NCBI GenBank assembly: GCA_021842465.1
Contig: JAKBZN010000008.1
Coordinates: 1 to 64,000 of the forward strand
Length of the DNA: 64,000 bases
DNA from: Pseudomonadota bacterium
GTDB lineage: Bacteria; Pseudomonadota; Gammaproteobacteria; Burkholderiales; Burkholderiaceae_F
Reading direction: 5' to 3'
Below the pieces are notes generated by a model. It was not told where the DNA came from and ran no database searches. It saw only the letters and a list, made by a program, of their open reading frames with translations. Below are positions 29,391 to 38,672 of the stretch, piece by piece. The position numbers and the translations under genes were made by a program. Within the stretch, counting starts at the first letter, position 1; each line of letters begins with the position of its first letter.

Positions 29391-29897
29391 CTATTGGCCC
29401 GCCGGCTTCGGCGTCACTTTCTTCCACCCTGCGGCGCAGGATTGCACATAGGGGTAGTAGGTCTTGCTCCCCGGGCAGTAGTACCAGTAATACGACTGGG
29501 TCGGAACCTGGGTCGGCGGCGGCGGATTCACGATCACCGGAGGTTGGGCGTAGTAGGGGTAATACGGATACATCGGTGCGCCCCAGCCCCACCACAACGG
29601 ATCGTCGAATCCGACGCCCCAACCCCATCCCCAGCCGGGGCCGCCCCATCCCCAACCCCATCCCCCTCGCCAGCCCCAGTCCCCGCCCCAGCCGCCGCCC
29701 CAGTAGCCGTAGCGTCCGCGGCCGGCATAGCCTCGGCCGGCGAAATACCCGCCACCCATGCGCCCCGCCCCATGAAAACCGCCTCCACCATGGAACCCGC
29801 CCCCGCCGAACGCGTGGCCGGGCGCGGCGTAGACCGCGCCGCACGCCGCCAGCGCGAGCGGGAACAAAATGGTGCGTGCGAAAATCCGATGGTTCAT
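29391..29897 (-). CDS. Gly/Trp/Tyr-rich exported protein
   Basis: A 168-aa low-complexity protein. It has an N-terminal signal sequence (MNHRIFARTILFPLALAACG), where LAAC could be a lipobox; a signal-peptidase I site at VYA is the alternative. Residues 28-110 are dominated by Gly, Trp, Phe and Tyr with pairs such as WGWGWGG. The C-terminus carries a distinct YYWYYCPGSKTYYPYVQSC...GWKKV block. That block also occurs in small exported betaproteobacterial proteins I recall. The start is ATG 29897 with ggag eight bases upstream. Function unknown; surface or envelope location is likely. Divergent from the sensor kinase gene. Confidence 0.75.
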   Translation of the reverse strand: MNHRIFARTILFPLALAACGAVYAAPGHAFGGGGFHGGGGFHGAGRMGGGYFAGRGYAGRGRYGYWGGGWGGDWGWRGGWGWGWGGPGWGWGWGVGFDDPLWWGWGAPMYPYYPYYAQPPVIVNPPPPTQVPTQSYYWYYCPGSKTYYPYVQSCAAGWKKVTPKPAGQ

Positions 29898-29973
29898 GGC
29901 TTTTTCTCCATTTGCGCGGGATGGCTTGGACAATCCCGCGCGCATAGTGTGATCCGTTGAGCGGAAAGTTTCT

Positions 29974-31671
29974 GTGACCATCTCTTTCGACCGGCTCGCC
30001 GGCGGGAAAATCCCGGGTTTTTCCCTGCGCGGTTCCCAATGGCTGGCGACGACCGCGCTGGGCCTGTTGTATGCGCTGTCCGGTCCTTTGACGGATCTCT
30101 TTCCGCATGCGCGTTTCGGGGTACAGCCCTGGAGTGCGCATCCGGCGATTGCGCTGGTCATGGTGGTCTACGCCGGTGTTGGCGCGGTGCCGATCCTATT
30201 CTCCGCAGTGCTGGCCTCCTGGTGGCTGGTGCCCGTTGCCGATACGACGACAGGCGAGTTTTCCGCGGCCCTGGTGTTGACGGCCGTGTATCTGGGCGCG
30301 GGGCTGGCGTTGGACCGTACTACCCATTGGCGCAATCCGGAGCACGGACTGCGCGACCTGGTGGGATTCCTGGCGGTCGCCATCATCCTCGCATTGCTGG
30401 TTTCCCTGGTCGATGGCACGCCGTCGGTGCTCTCCGGCGCGGTCGGCGGGCGGACCGAGCCGGTGCTGTTCGTGCGCCTGTTCGTTGCCAACCTGCTGGG
30501 TCTGGTGGTACTCGCCCCCCTGCTGATGTACCTCGCCGCGGACGGATTGCGCGTGGCCTTCGCCCGGTTGGCCGCGCGAGCGGCGCTGCGGGACAGCGTC
30601 CTGTTCCTCGTGGTTCAGGGAGGCATCCTGGAACTGGTGTTCGGCCTGCGTCTATGGGATGAATTTCGCATGTCGTACCTGCTGTTCCTGCCGGTCGGGG
30701 TGATATCGATGCGTCTGGGGCTGTTCGGCGCCGCGCTCGCCCTGCCGTTGACCCAGGTGGGGATGCTGGCGGCGTTGTCCTGGACGGGGACGAGTACCGG
30801 GACGGCGTTCGAATTCCAACTCGCGATGCTGACCCTGTCGGTGACGGCGCTGGCAATGGGGGCTCTGGCCGACGAGCAGCGTCGGGCCGCCGCCCGGATC
30901 GCCGAACACGAACTGGCGTTGCGGGAGCATGATCGTGCGCTGGCGCAGGCGCAGCGCACCGCGTCGACCGCCGAGTTGGCCGCCGCCCTGGCACACGACC
31001 TCAGCCAGCCGCTTTCCGCGATTGGAACCTATGCCCGAGCGAGCCAGGTGCTGGCGCAACGCGGCGATGCGGATCGCAGTCAGTTGATCGACACGCTTGG
31101 TCGCATTGCGCAGGAGAGCGCGCGCGCCGGACAGTACGTGCGGCGCATGCGCGATTTCTTCCGGACCGGCATTTCGCACCAGGACCGGATCGCGGCGGCG
31201 GCGCTGATCGGCAATACCTATGAGCATCTGAGCGACCGTGCCCGGCGGGCGCGGATCCGGTGGCGTTCGCGGATCGAGCCGGGCCTGCCGCTGCTGCGGG
31301 TCGACGCGGTGCAGATGGGGGCCGTGCTCGCGAATCTGCTGAACAACGCCTATGATGCCTTGGCCGAGTGGCAGGGTCCGCGCGAGATCCGCTGCGATGC
31401 CTACCGGATCCAGGAGGGAACGAGGACGATGCTGCGGATCCGGGTGCAGGATACTGGGCCGGGTATCGCGCCAGAGGTCCGTGAGCGGCTGTTCACCCCG
31501 CTGGCGACCACCAAGCCGGGGGGGATGGGCCTGGGTCTGGCGCTTTCCCGCTCGATTACGGAGCGGCAGGAAGGCCGCCTCTGGTTCGATCCGGAGGCGG
31601 AGCGTACGACGTTTTGTCTGGATCTGCCGGTCCAGGACCCGGAAGGCCCGGGGCTGCACGAAGATACGTGA
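29974..31671 (+). CDS. MASE1-like membrane sensor histidine kinase
   Basis: A 565-aa kinase with about eight hydrophobic helices (residues 25-300) resembling a MASE1 sensor, a membrane input module of unknown ligand. A coiled coil (300-335) leads to the phospho-acceptor box LAHDLSQPLSAIGTYA with His341, the HDLSQPL form seen in FixL-like kinases. The ATPase domain has NLLNNAYDAL, DTGPGIAP and GMGLGLALSRS. The start is GTG 29974 with a ggaaag site. It converges with a FixJ-type regulator gene, the natural partner. Confidence 0.88.
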   Translation: MTISFDRLAGGKIPGFSLRGSQWLATTALGLLYALSGPLTDLFPHARFGVQPWSAHPAIALVMVVYAGVGAVPILFSAVLASWWLVPVADTTTGEFSAALVLTAVYLGAGLALDRTTHWRNPEHGLRDLVGFLAVAIILALLVSLVDGTPSVLSGAVGGRTEPVLFVRLFVANLLGLVVLAPLLMYLAADGLRVAFARLAARAALRDSVLFLVVQGGILELVFGLRLWDEFRMSYLLFLPVGVISMRLGLFGAALALPLTQVGMLAALSWTGTSTGTAFEFQLAMLTLSVTALAMGALADEQRRAAARIAEHELALREHDRALAQAQRTASTAELAAALAHDLSQPLSAIGTYARASQVLAQRGDADRSQLIDTLGRIAQESARAGQYVRRMRDFFRTGISHQDRIAAAALIGNTYEHLSDRARRARIRWRSRIEPGLPLLRVDAVQMGAVLANLLNNAYDALAEWQGPREIRCDAYRIQEGTRTMLRIRVQDTGPGIAPEVRERLFTPLATTKPGGMGLGLALSRSITERQEGRLWFDPEAERTTFCLDLPVQDPEGPGLHEDT

Positions 31672-31802
31672 AGCCCTTACGAATTCGCCGCTTTTGGCCG
31701 CGAGACAAGATCGTTAAGGTTGCGCGTCCGCCAATACGGCGTGGACTTCGGTTTGTACGGTGTGCGGGCTCCCGGATGGAAGCCCGTTTCGATTGCGAGG
31801 TT

Positions 31803-32429
31803 TCAGTGTCGGGTATTTTCTGTCGGCTCCTGCAAGGGTTGCACGAGCCGAACCAGGTCGGGAATGCGGCGGACGTCGAGTTTGTGCATCAGTCTCGCCT
31901 TGTAGACTTCGACGGTTCGCGCGCTGATTCCCAACTCCACCGCGATTTCCCGGTTATGCCGTCCGGCCACCACCAGGTCCATCACCTCGCGTTCGCGCGA
32001 GGTCAGGCGTGCCACCCGTTCGGCGACGCGCTCGGACTCGCGCTCGGATTCCCAGTACCGTTCGTCGCGTGCGATGGCTGCATCGACCACTTCGACCAGG
32101 CGGTCGTTGTCGACGGGTTTTTCGAGGAAATCGAATGCGCCGGCCTTGAGGGCGTTGCGCGCAGTGGGCACGTCGCCGTGCGCGGTAAGAAAGAGCACCG
32201 GCAGGCGGATCTGTTTCTCCGCCAGGCGGTTCTGAAGTTGCAGCCCGTTCATGCTTCCCAACTGCACATCGAGAATCGCGCAGCCGCGGCAGTTGCCGTC
32301 GACGTGCGCGAGAAACGATTCGGCCGAATCGAACACTTGGGTCGCGAGGCCCCGGAATCCGAGCCACATGGCGAGGGATCGGCGGACGGCATCGTCGTCG
32401 TCGACGATGTATACGGTGGGTCGGTACAT
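31803..32429 (-). CDS. FixJ-family response regulator
   Basis: A 208-aa two-domain regulator. The receiver (1-120) has D10/D11 and phospho-acceptor D54 in ILDVQLGSMNG, and EKPVD. The LuxR-type helix-turn-helix (about 140-186) reads LTSREREVMDLVVAGRHNREIA...ISARTVEVYKARLMHKL. Together with the convergent HDLSQPL kinase it forms a FixL/FixJ-like pair. Its start lies 45 nt from the divergent RND efflux operon, so it probably controls that operon; this is inference. The 131 nt between the convergent kinase and regulator hold only a weak 6-bp hairpin near 31765-31786. Confidence 0.92.
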   Translation of the reverse strand: MYRPTVYIVDDDDAVRRSLAMWLGFRGLATQVFDSAESFLAHVDGNCRGCAILDVQLGSMNGLQLQNRLAEKQIRLPVLFLTAHGDVPTARNALKAGAFDFLEKPVDNDRLVEVVDAAIARDERYWESERESERVAERVARLTSREREVMDLVVAGRHNREIAVELGISARTVEVYKARLMHKLDVRRIPDLVRLVQPLQEPTENTRH

Positions 32430-32474
32430 GGCTGAGATTATCCTTTATTAGTTTCTTGGAAAACGAGAGCAATC

Positions 32475-35400
32475 GTGTCCCTGGTTGATTTTGTCCTAAA
32501 AAGACCGTACACAGTTCCCGCCGTTCTGATTCTGATCTGCATGTTGGGGATCGGAGCCGCGCTGCGCATGCCGGTCGACATCTTCCCCGAGATCGACATC
32601 CCGGTGGTCAGCGTTGTCTGGACCTACAACGGCATGAGCGCGGAGGACATGCAGAACCGCATCATCACGCTGCATGAGCGCCAGATGGCCTCGCTGGTCG
32701 ACGACATCGAGCGCATCGATGCGACGAGCTATTACGGCGTGGGCGTCGAGAAGGTCTACCTCCACGAAGGCGCCAACGTCTCGCGGGCGGTGGCGCAGGT
32801 TGCGAGTTCGGCCTTGGTGGTGTTGAAGTACATGCCCTATGGCATCACGCCGCCGATGGTGATCCGCTACGGCGCCACCGATGTGCCGATCATCCAATTG
32901 AGCCTGTCGAGCAAGACCCTCCCGGACACCAAACTCAACGACCTCGGGCAGAACATCATCCGCCCGGCGCTGGCCGTGGTCCATGGTGCCGAAGTACCGT
33001 ACCCCTACGGCGGCAAGCCTCGGCTGATCATGGCCGACCTCGATGAGCGCGCCCTGCAGGCACGGGGCCTTACGCCCGCCGACGTTGCCAAGGCGCTGCT
33101 GCACCAGAACGTGATCCTGCCGGCCGGCGACGTCAAGATCGGCCACAAGGACTACACCTTGACGATGAACAACAGCCCCAATGTCATCGACGAAATCAAT
33201 TCCTTCCCGGTGGGCGAGATCAACGGCAAGACGATCTTCATGCGCGACGTCGCGCGCGTGCACGACGGTTTCCAGATTCAGACCAATTCGGTGGCGGTCA
33301 ACGGCCGGCCCGGCGCGCTGATGACGATTCGCAAGACCGGCGGCGTCTCCACGCTGTCGGTGATCAACGGCATCCGCGCAGTCCTGCCGTATATGAACCG
33401 CATCATGCCCAAGGGCGTGAAAATCACGCCCTTGTTCGACCAGTCGGTGTTCGTCAAGGCGGCGCTCAACAGCGTGGCCATGGGCGGCGCGATGGCGGCG
33501 GGCCTGACGGCGATGATGATCCTGCTCTTCCTGGGAAACTGGCGACTGACGCTCATCATCCTGGCGGCGATTCCGCTGTCGATCGTCACCGCCGTGCTGA
33601 TCATGTACATCGGCGGCAACACGCTCAACACCATGACCCTCGGCGGATTCTCGCTCGCGGTGGGGATCCTGGTCGACAACGGCACGGTGGTGATCGAGAA
33701 CATCGAGCGCCACGTTCGTACCGGTGCCGGTCTGCACAAGGCCATTCTGCGCGGCTGCGGCGAAGTCGGCGTTCCGACCATGCTGGCGACCTTGTGCATC
33801 TGCATCGTGTTCATCCCGGTGTTCCTGCTGCAGGGAACCGCCAAATATCTGTTCTCGCCGTTGTCGCTGTCGGTGATCTGTTCCCTGCTGGCGAGCCTGG
33901 CGCTGTCGTTCACGATGGTGCCGCTGCTCTTCAAATACCTGATGCGCGCCTCGGTCGAGGCCCATGCCAAGCACGAGCACGCCGCGCACGATGCTGCGCA
34001 CGCGACGACAGCGGAGACGCCCAGCGTGTTGGGGCGGATCGGCAACGCGCTCTACGGCATTCACCTCGCATTCGAGCGCGGCTTCAGCGCGTTCCGCGAG
34101 GGCTATCGCAATACCGTCTCCTGGGTGGTGACGCGGCCGAAGATCGTCATCACCTTCTTCGTCGGCCTGATGGTGGTTTCGCTTTCCCTCTTCCCGTTCC
34201 TCGGTCGCGACTTCTTCCCGCAGGTCGATGCCGGGCAGATGCGGTTGCATGTCCGTGCGCCGTCGGGAACGCGGATCGAGCAGACGCAGGCATATTTTGC
34301 GCAGGTGGAGGGCGCGATCCGCAAGATCGTCGGCAACGACCAGATCTCGGTGATTCTGGACAACATCGGTCTACCCTATAGCGGGATCAACATGGCGCTG
34401 TCGGATTCGGCGACGGTCGGTCCGATGGATGGCGAGATCCTGGTGTCGCTCAACAAGGAGCACAAGCCGACTGCCGGCTTCGTCGCCGAGCTGCGTCGCA
34501 AGCTGCCGCGCGAGTTCCCCGAACTGACCTTCTTCTTCCAGCCCGCGGACATCGTCGACCAGGTGCTCAATTTCGGCCAGCCGGCGCCGATCGACATCCA
34601 GGTTTCCGGCTACGACAGCAACGCAACGTACGACGTAGCCAAGCGGATCATGCGCGACATCGGCAAGATCCCCGGCATTGTGGATTCGCACATCTTCCAG
34701 GTCCCGGATTCGCCCTCGCTCACGATCGACGTCGATCGCGCGCTGGCGACCGACGTCGGCGTGAACCAGCTCGACAGCGTCAACAGCGTGTTGGTCGCCA
34801 CCAACTCCAGTGCGCAGCTGGCTCCGAACTTCTGGGTCGATCCGCGCAACGCCGTGAGCTACCCGCTCGTCGTGCAGGTTCCACAGTACAAGATCGACAC
34901 CGGTCCGGATCTCTGGACCATTCCGGTCAAGACCAAGCCCGGCGATCCGCGGCAACTGCTCATGAACGTGTCGAAATTCGGACGGACCCCGGTGCCGCTG
35001 GTGACGTCCCAGCACAACATCCGCCCGGTATTCGACGTGCAGGCGGACGTGCAGGGCACCGATCTGGCGTCGGCGGCGAAGGCGATCAATCAGGTACTGG
35101 ACCGGGATCGGCCGCCGCCCGCCAAGGCCATCAAGGTCACGCTCTCAGGGCAGATCGATACCATGCAGCAGAGCTACACCGGCCTCTTCACCGGGATCGC
35201 TCTCGCCGTGGTGCTGGTATATCTCTTCCTGGTGATCAACTTCCAGAGCTGGATCGATCCGCTGATCGTGATCACGGCGGTGCCGTTCGCGCTGGGGGGG
35301 GTGATGTGGATGCTCTTCCTCACCGGCACCCACCTGAGCGTTCCGGCGTTGATGGGCACCCTCATGTGCATCGGCCTGACCACGGCAAACAGCATTTTGG

Positions 35401-35717
35401 TCGTGACCTTTGCCAATCAGCGGATGGACAAGGGCGACGATTCGCTCACCGCCGCCGTTTCGGCCGGTTACATGCGCATGCGCCCGGTGCTGATGACCGC
35501 GGGCGCGATGATCCTGGGCATGATCCCGATGTCGCTCGGTGTCGGCGAGGGCGGTGAGCAGAATGCGCCGCTCGCCCGCGCGGTGATCGGTGGCCTGCTC
35601 TTCGCGACCTTTGCCACCCTGGTTTTCGTTCCGACGATGTACCGGCTGCTGCGGCGCCGGCCGTCGGGTTTGGTTCCGCATATCCCCCAAATGAACATGG
35701 AGAGAGGTACACCGTGA
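32475..35717 (+). CDS. RND efflux pump inner-membrane subunit
   Basis: A 1080-aa resistance-nodulation-division transporter with two repeated halves. Each half starts with a membrane helix and a large periplasmic loop (MPVDIFPEID, and in half two FLGRDFFPQVDAGQMRLHV). It should export small molecules with the adaptor and outer-membrane factor encoded next. In helix 4 the proton-relay pair of AcrB (DD) reads D401-N402 (GILVDNGTVVIENIERH). In helix 10 the AcrB lysine position reads alanine (A971, GLTTANSILVV), so the relay differs from classic drug pumps. The start is GTG 32475. The end overlaps the adaptor gene (GTGA). Confidence 0.92.
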   Translation: MSLVDFVLKRPYTVPAVLILICMLGIGAALRMPVDIFPEIDIPVVSVVWTYNGMSAEDMQNRIITLHERQMASLVDDIERIDATSYYGVGVEKVYLHEGANVSRAVAQVASSALVVLKYMPYGITPPMVIRYGATDVPIIQLSLSSKTLPDTKLNDLGQNIIRPALAVVHGAEVPYPYGGKPRLIMADLDERALQARGLTPADVAKALLHQNVILPAGDVKIGHKDYTLTMNNSPNVIDEINSFPVGEINGKTIFMRDVARVHDGFQIQTNSVAVNGRPGALMTIRKTGGVSTLSVINGIRAVLPYMNRIMPKGVKITPLFDQSVFVKAALNSVAMGGAMAAGLTAMMILLFLGNWRLTLIILAAIPLSIVTAVLIMYIGGNTLNTMTLGGFSLAVGILVDNGTVVIENIERHVRTGAGLHKAILRGCGEVGVPTMLATLCICIVFIPVFLLQGTAKYLFSPLSLSVICSLLASLALSFTMVPLLFKYLMRASVEAHAKHEHAAHDAAHATTAETPSVLGRIGNALYGIHLAFERGFSAFREGYRNTVSWVVTRPKIVITFFVGLMVVSLSLFPFLGRDFFPQVDAGQMRLHVRAPSGTRIEQTQAYFAQVEGAIRKIVGNDQISVILDNIGLPYSGINMALSDSATVGPMDGEILVSLNKEHKPTAGFVAELRRKLPREFPELTFFFQPADIVDQVLNFGQPAPIDIQVSGYDSNATYDVAKRIMRDIGKIPGIVDSHIFQVPDSPSLTIDVDRALATDVGVNQLDSVNSVLVATNSSAQLAPNFWVDPRNAVSYPLVVQVPQYKIDTGPDLWTIPVKTKPGDPRQLLMNVSKFGRTPVPLVTSQHNIRPVFDVQADVQGTDLASAAKAINQVLDRDRPPPAKAIKVTLSGQIDTMQQSYTGLFTGIALAVVLVYLFLVINFQSWIDPLIVITAVPFALGGVMWMLFLTGTHLSVPALMGTLMCIGLTTANSILVVTFANQRMDKGDDSLTAAVSAGYMRMRPVLMTAGAMILGMIPMSLGVGEGGEQNAPLARAVIGGLLFATFATLVFVPTMYRLLRRRPSGLVPHIPQMNMERGTP

Positions 35718-36988
35718 GCGAATCCGGTCACGAAAAAGAGGCACATACCCCGTTCACGGATGAGGATCCGGACGAGGGCCGCGCTTCCACCGAGTTTTCC
35801 GAAAGCACCGGTGGTACGGTGCGGCGGGGCGTAACGGGTTTCGTCGTCCTGCTGGTGGTCGCGTTTTCCGTGGTGGCCGTCAAACGCTGGCACGACGCCC
35901 ATCATCTCCGTGCGGAGTCCGCTGCCGAAGTGAAGCAGAAGATCGCCGTCGATGTGGTGACGGTGAAGGGAACGCCGCACGGCGCGCAACTGACCTTGCC
36001 GGGGGAAACCGCCTCCTGGTACGAGGCGACGATCTATGGGCGGGTCGACGGCTATATATCGAAATGGTGGTCGGACATCGGCGACCATGTGCGCAAGGGG
36101 CAGGTGCTCGCGCTGATCGATACGCCGGAACTGGATGCCCAGTTGGCGGCCGCGCGGGCACGGGTGCATGCTGACAAGGCGATCGTGCGCGTGCGCAAGG
36201 CGGAGGAAGAGTTCGCGACGACGACCTACATCCGCTGGCGCGATGCCCCCAAGGGCGTGGTGTCCGTGCAGGATCGCGAGGAGAAGAAGGCTGACTATGT
36301 CAGTGCGAAGGCGCGCTTGAACGCGGCGCGCGCCCAAGTGGCGCTGGCCCAGGCCGACGTCAACCACTATTCGGCGCTCACCACGTTCAAGAAGGTCACG
36401 GCGCCGTTCACCGGCACGGTAGTGGCGCGGGAGATCGATGTCGGCAATCTGGTTACGGCGGGCAGCACGGCGTCGATCATGCCGCTCTATCGCATCAGCC
36501 AGGACAACCCGATGCGGATCTTCGTCGATGCGCCCCAGGCGGTCGCCAACGATCTGCGCTTTCCGGGAACGCCGGTGACCATCCACGCCAACGATCTGCC
36601 CGGGAAAGTGTTCCATGGCACCGTGACCCGGACCGCGCAGGCGATCGATCCGGACGCGCGGACCCTGAAGGTCGAGATCGACCTGCCCAACCAGCGCCAT
36701 GTCCTGATCCCGGGGATGTACGTCGATGTCCGCTTCAACCTTCCCAACAACGGGCTGTTCCAGGTACCTGCTGCGGCGATGGTCTTCGAGTCCAGCGGAC
36801 CGCACGTTGCGCTGGTCGATGCCAACGGGGTCGTGCATTTCCGCCGCGTGACGATCGCGCGGGATGAGGGCAACGTGCTCGATCTCTCGTCCGGCGTCCA
36901 CCCGGGCGATCGGGTGGCGCTGAACATCAGCAGCCAGATCGCCGACGGCGAATCGGTGATCGCGAACGACGTGGGGAGCGAGAAATGA
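35714..36988 (+). CDS. RND efflux periplasmic adaptor (membrane fusion protein)
   Basis: A 424-aa adaptor linking pump and outer-membrane channel. A long acidic cytoplasmic N-terminus (about 40 aa) precedes a single membrane helix (about 41-57). Then come a lipoyl half-motif (YGRVDGYISKWWSDIGDHVRKGQ), an alpha-hairpin (about 138-215), the second lipoyl part (TAPFTGTVVAREIDVGNLVT), a beta-barrel domain and a membrane-proximal domain. GTG 35714 overlaps the pump stop; the gene ends overlapping the outer-membrane factor (ATGA). Confidence 0.92.
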   Translation: MSESGHEKEAHTPFTDEDPDEGRASTEFSESTGGTVRRGVTGFVVLLVVAFSVVAVKRWHDAHHLRAESAAEVKQKIAVDVVTVKGTPHGAQLTLPGETASWYEATIYGRVDGYISKWWSDIGDHVRKGQVLALIDTPELDAQLAAARARVHADKAIVRVRKAEEEFATTTYIRWRDAPKGVVSVQDREEKKADYVSAKARLNAARAQVALAQADVNHYSALTTFKKVTAPFTGTVVAREIDVGNLVTAGSTASIMPLYRISQDNPMRIFVDAPQAVANDLRFPGTPVTIHANDLPGKVFHGTVTRTAQAIDPDARTLKVEIDLPNQRHVLIPGMYVDVRFNLPNNGLFQVPAAAMVFESSGPHVALVDANGVVHFRRVTIARDEGNVLDLSSGVHPGDRVALNISSQIADGESVIANDVGSEK

Positions 36989-38562
36989 CGTTGGAACGAG
37001 CGGCCCGTCGCCGCTCCCGCAGCATCCTCGCCAGCGCGGTGCTGGCCGCGCTGTGCCTTGGGGGCTGCGCGGTCGGCCCGGACTACCATCGGCCCAAGGC
37101 GGACGCGCCAAAGCAGTTCGCGGTGCAGGCGGGCGCCCATTCCGGCAAGGGCGCCCAGGACGATCCCGCGGCGATCGCCAACTGGTGGCACAACCTGCAC
37201 GATCCCGAACTCGATTCGCTCGTCGTACGAGCGCTGAAGGACAACCCCAGCCTCGAGATCGCCCTTGCGCATCTGCAGCAGGCACGCACGTATGAAGTCG
37301 CGGTCACCGGCCTCGCCTTGCCCAGCGTCAACCTGGGAGCCGGGGGCGGGCGCGGTACCGGAACGAACCTCGATCGCGGCGGACTTGCCCCGGGCGCGCT
37401 GCACGCGGCCGACAATCGGCGGCTGAGCGGCACGGGGATTGACCGCATTGATTACGTCGCCGGCGGGATGGCCCAATGGAACCTCGACCTGTTCGGCCGC
37501 TATCGCCGGATGATCGAAGCCGCGCGTTATCAATCGCGGGCGCAGATGGCGTCGCGCGATGCGGTGCAGGTGGCGGTGGTGGCCGAAGTAGTGCGGGCGT
37601 ATGTCGACCTGCGGGGACTGCAGACACAACTCCTCGTGCTGCGGCAGAACGAACTAGCCGCCAGCGATCTCTGGCATCTGATGCAAGCCCGCTACAGCCG
37701 CGGGATCACCAACGAGCTCGATGCGACCCTTGCACGGCGGCAGCTGGATATCGTCCGGGCCGAAATCGGGCCGGTACTCGGCCGGATCCAGGCGGCGCAG
37801 GACCGGATCGCGGTGCTGCTCGGACATTACCCGGAAGACCTGCGCGCGGAGCTGTCGAAGCCGGCGCTGATTCCCAATCTGCCGGATGAGATCGACCCGG
37901 GTGTCCCGGTAACGCTGCTGCGGCGCCGACCGGATGTCCGCGAGGCGGAATGGGAACTGGCGAGCGCGACGGCGAACGTGGGCGTGGCAACGGCTGCGCT
38001 CTTCCCGAGTCTTTCGGTTGTCGCCGGCCTGGGGCAGGAGGGAACCAGCCTCAACTCGCAGTACCTGCCGAACAACTCGTACCGGATCTGGTCATTGGGC
38101 TACGGCGCGATTCTCCCGCTGCTCGATTTCGGCACGCTCGATGCTCTCGCCGACGTCGCGGATCTGCAGGCCCATGTGCAGTACGTGCACTACAAGCAGA
38201 CGGTGCTGAACGCGGTTGCCGACGTCGACACCTCGATGGCGGCGTTCCGGGCACAGCAGCAGCGATTGCGAGAGTTGGCCGACGCGGTGGTGGCCAGCGA
38301 ACGTGCGATGCTGCTGGCGTCCGAGCGCTACGACCGGGGTCTCACGGACTTCCTGAACGTCGCGGATGCGCAGCGGCAGGAGTACGACCTCGAAGGGCAG
38401 TACGCGGTGGACCAGACCTTGCTCGCCGAGCGCTATGTCGCGGTGTACCAGGCCCTCGGCGGCGGATGGGAGAACTATGGCGGTCCGCCGAAGATCCGCA
38501 TGCCCCAGCCGGCGATCGTGGCGATGTTCCGGCGCCTGGCCAATCCCGGCACCGGACGCTGA
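36985..38562 (+). CDS. Outer-membrane efflux lipoprotein, NodT/OprM type
   Basis: A 525-aa TolC-family channel. It has a signal peptide with lipobox LGGC (Cys about residue 32), CAVGPDYHRP, NWWHNLHDPELDSL, two outer-membrane-efflux repeats, YDRGLTDFLNVADAQRQEYD, and a C-terminal ALGGGWE motif typical of this group. It completes the tripartite efflux operon and is coupled to the adaptor by ATGA. Confidence 0.94.
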   Translation: MTLERAARRRSRSILASAVLAALCLGGCAVGPDYHRPKADAPKQFAVQAGAHSGKGAQDDPAAIANWWHNLHDPELDSLVVRALKDNPSLEIALAHLQQARTYEVAVTGLALPSVNLGAGGGRGTGTNLDRGGLAPGALHAADNRRLSGTGIDRIDYVAGGMAQWNLDLFGRYRRMIEAARYQSRAQMASRDAVQVAVVAEVVRAYVDLRGLQTQLLVLRQNELAASDLWHLMQARYSRGITNELDATLARRQLDIVRAEIGPVLGRIQAAQDRIAVLLGHYPEDLRAELSKPALIPNLPDEIDPGVPVTLLRRRPDVREAEWELASATANVGVATAALFPSLSVVAGLGQEGTSLNSQYLPNNSYRIWSLGYGAILPLLDFGTLDALADVADLQAHVQYVHYKQTVLNAVADVDTSMAAFRAQQQRLRELADAVVASERAMLLASERYDRGLTDFLNVADAQRQEYDLEGQYAVDQTLLAERYVAVYQALGGGWENYGGPPKIRMPQPAIVAMFRRLANPGTGR

Positions 38563-38581
38563 TCCGCGGATCCGGACTCTC

Positions 38582-38611
38582 AAAAAAAACGGCCCGGACA
38601 TGTCCGGGCCG
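38582..38611 (-). terminator. Strong intrinsic terminator of the porin gene
   Basis: A perfect 22-nt palindrome (cggcccggaca / tgtccgggccg, 38590-38611) is followed on the leftward strand by eight consecutive T (38582-38589). It serves the porin gene ending at 38673. It may also slow rightward transcription from the efflux operon, which ends 27 nt before. Confidence 0.92.
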
Positions 38612-38672
38612 AAAACATTTCTGAGGAGACCCGGGAAGCCGCATCGGCGGTTCCCGGGGTACTGCGGGGCGA

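Noticed and set aside
31672-31802. Possible small gene between the kinase and the FixJ-type regulator
   Set aside because: No frame with a start, ribosome site and coding-like composition; only a weak hairpin at 31765-31786.
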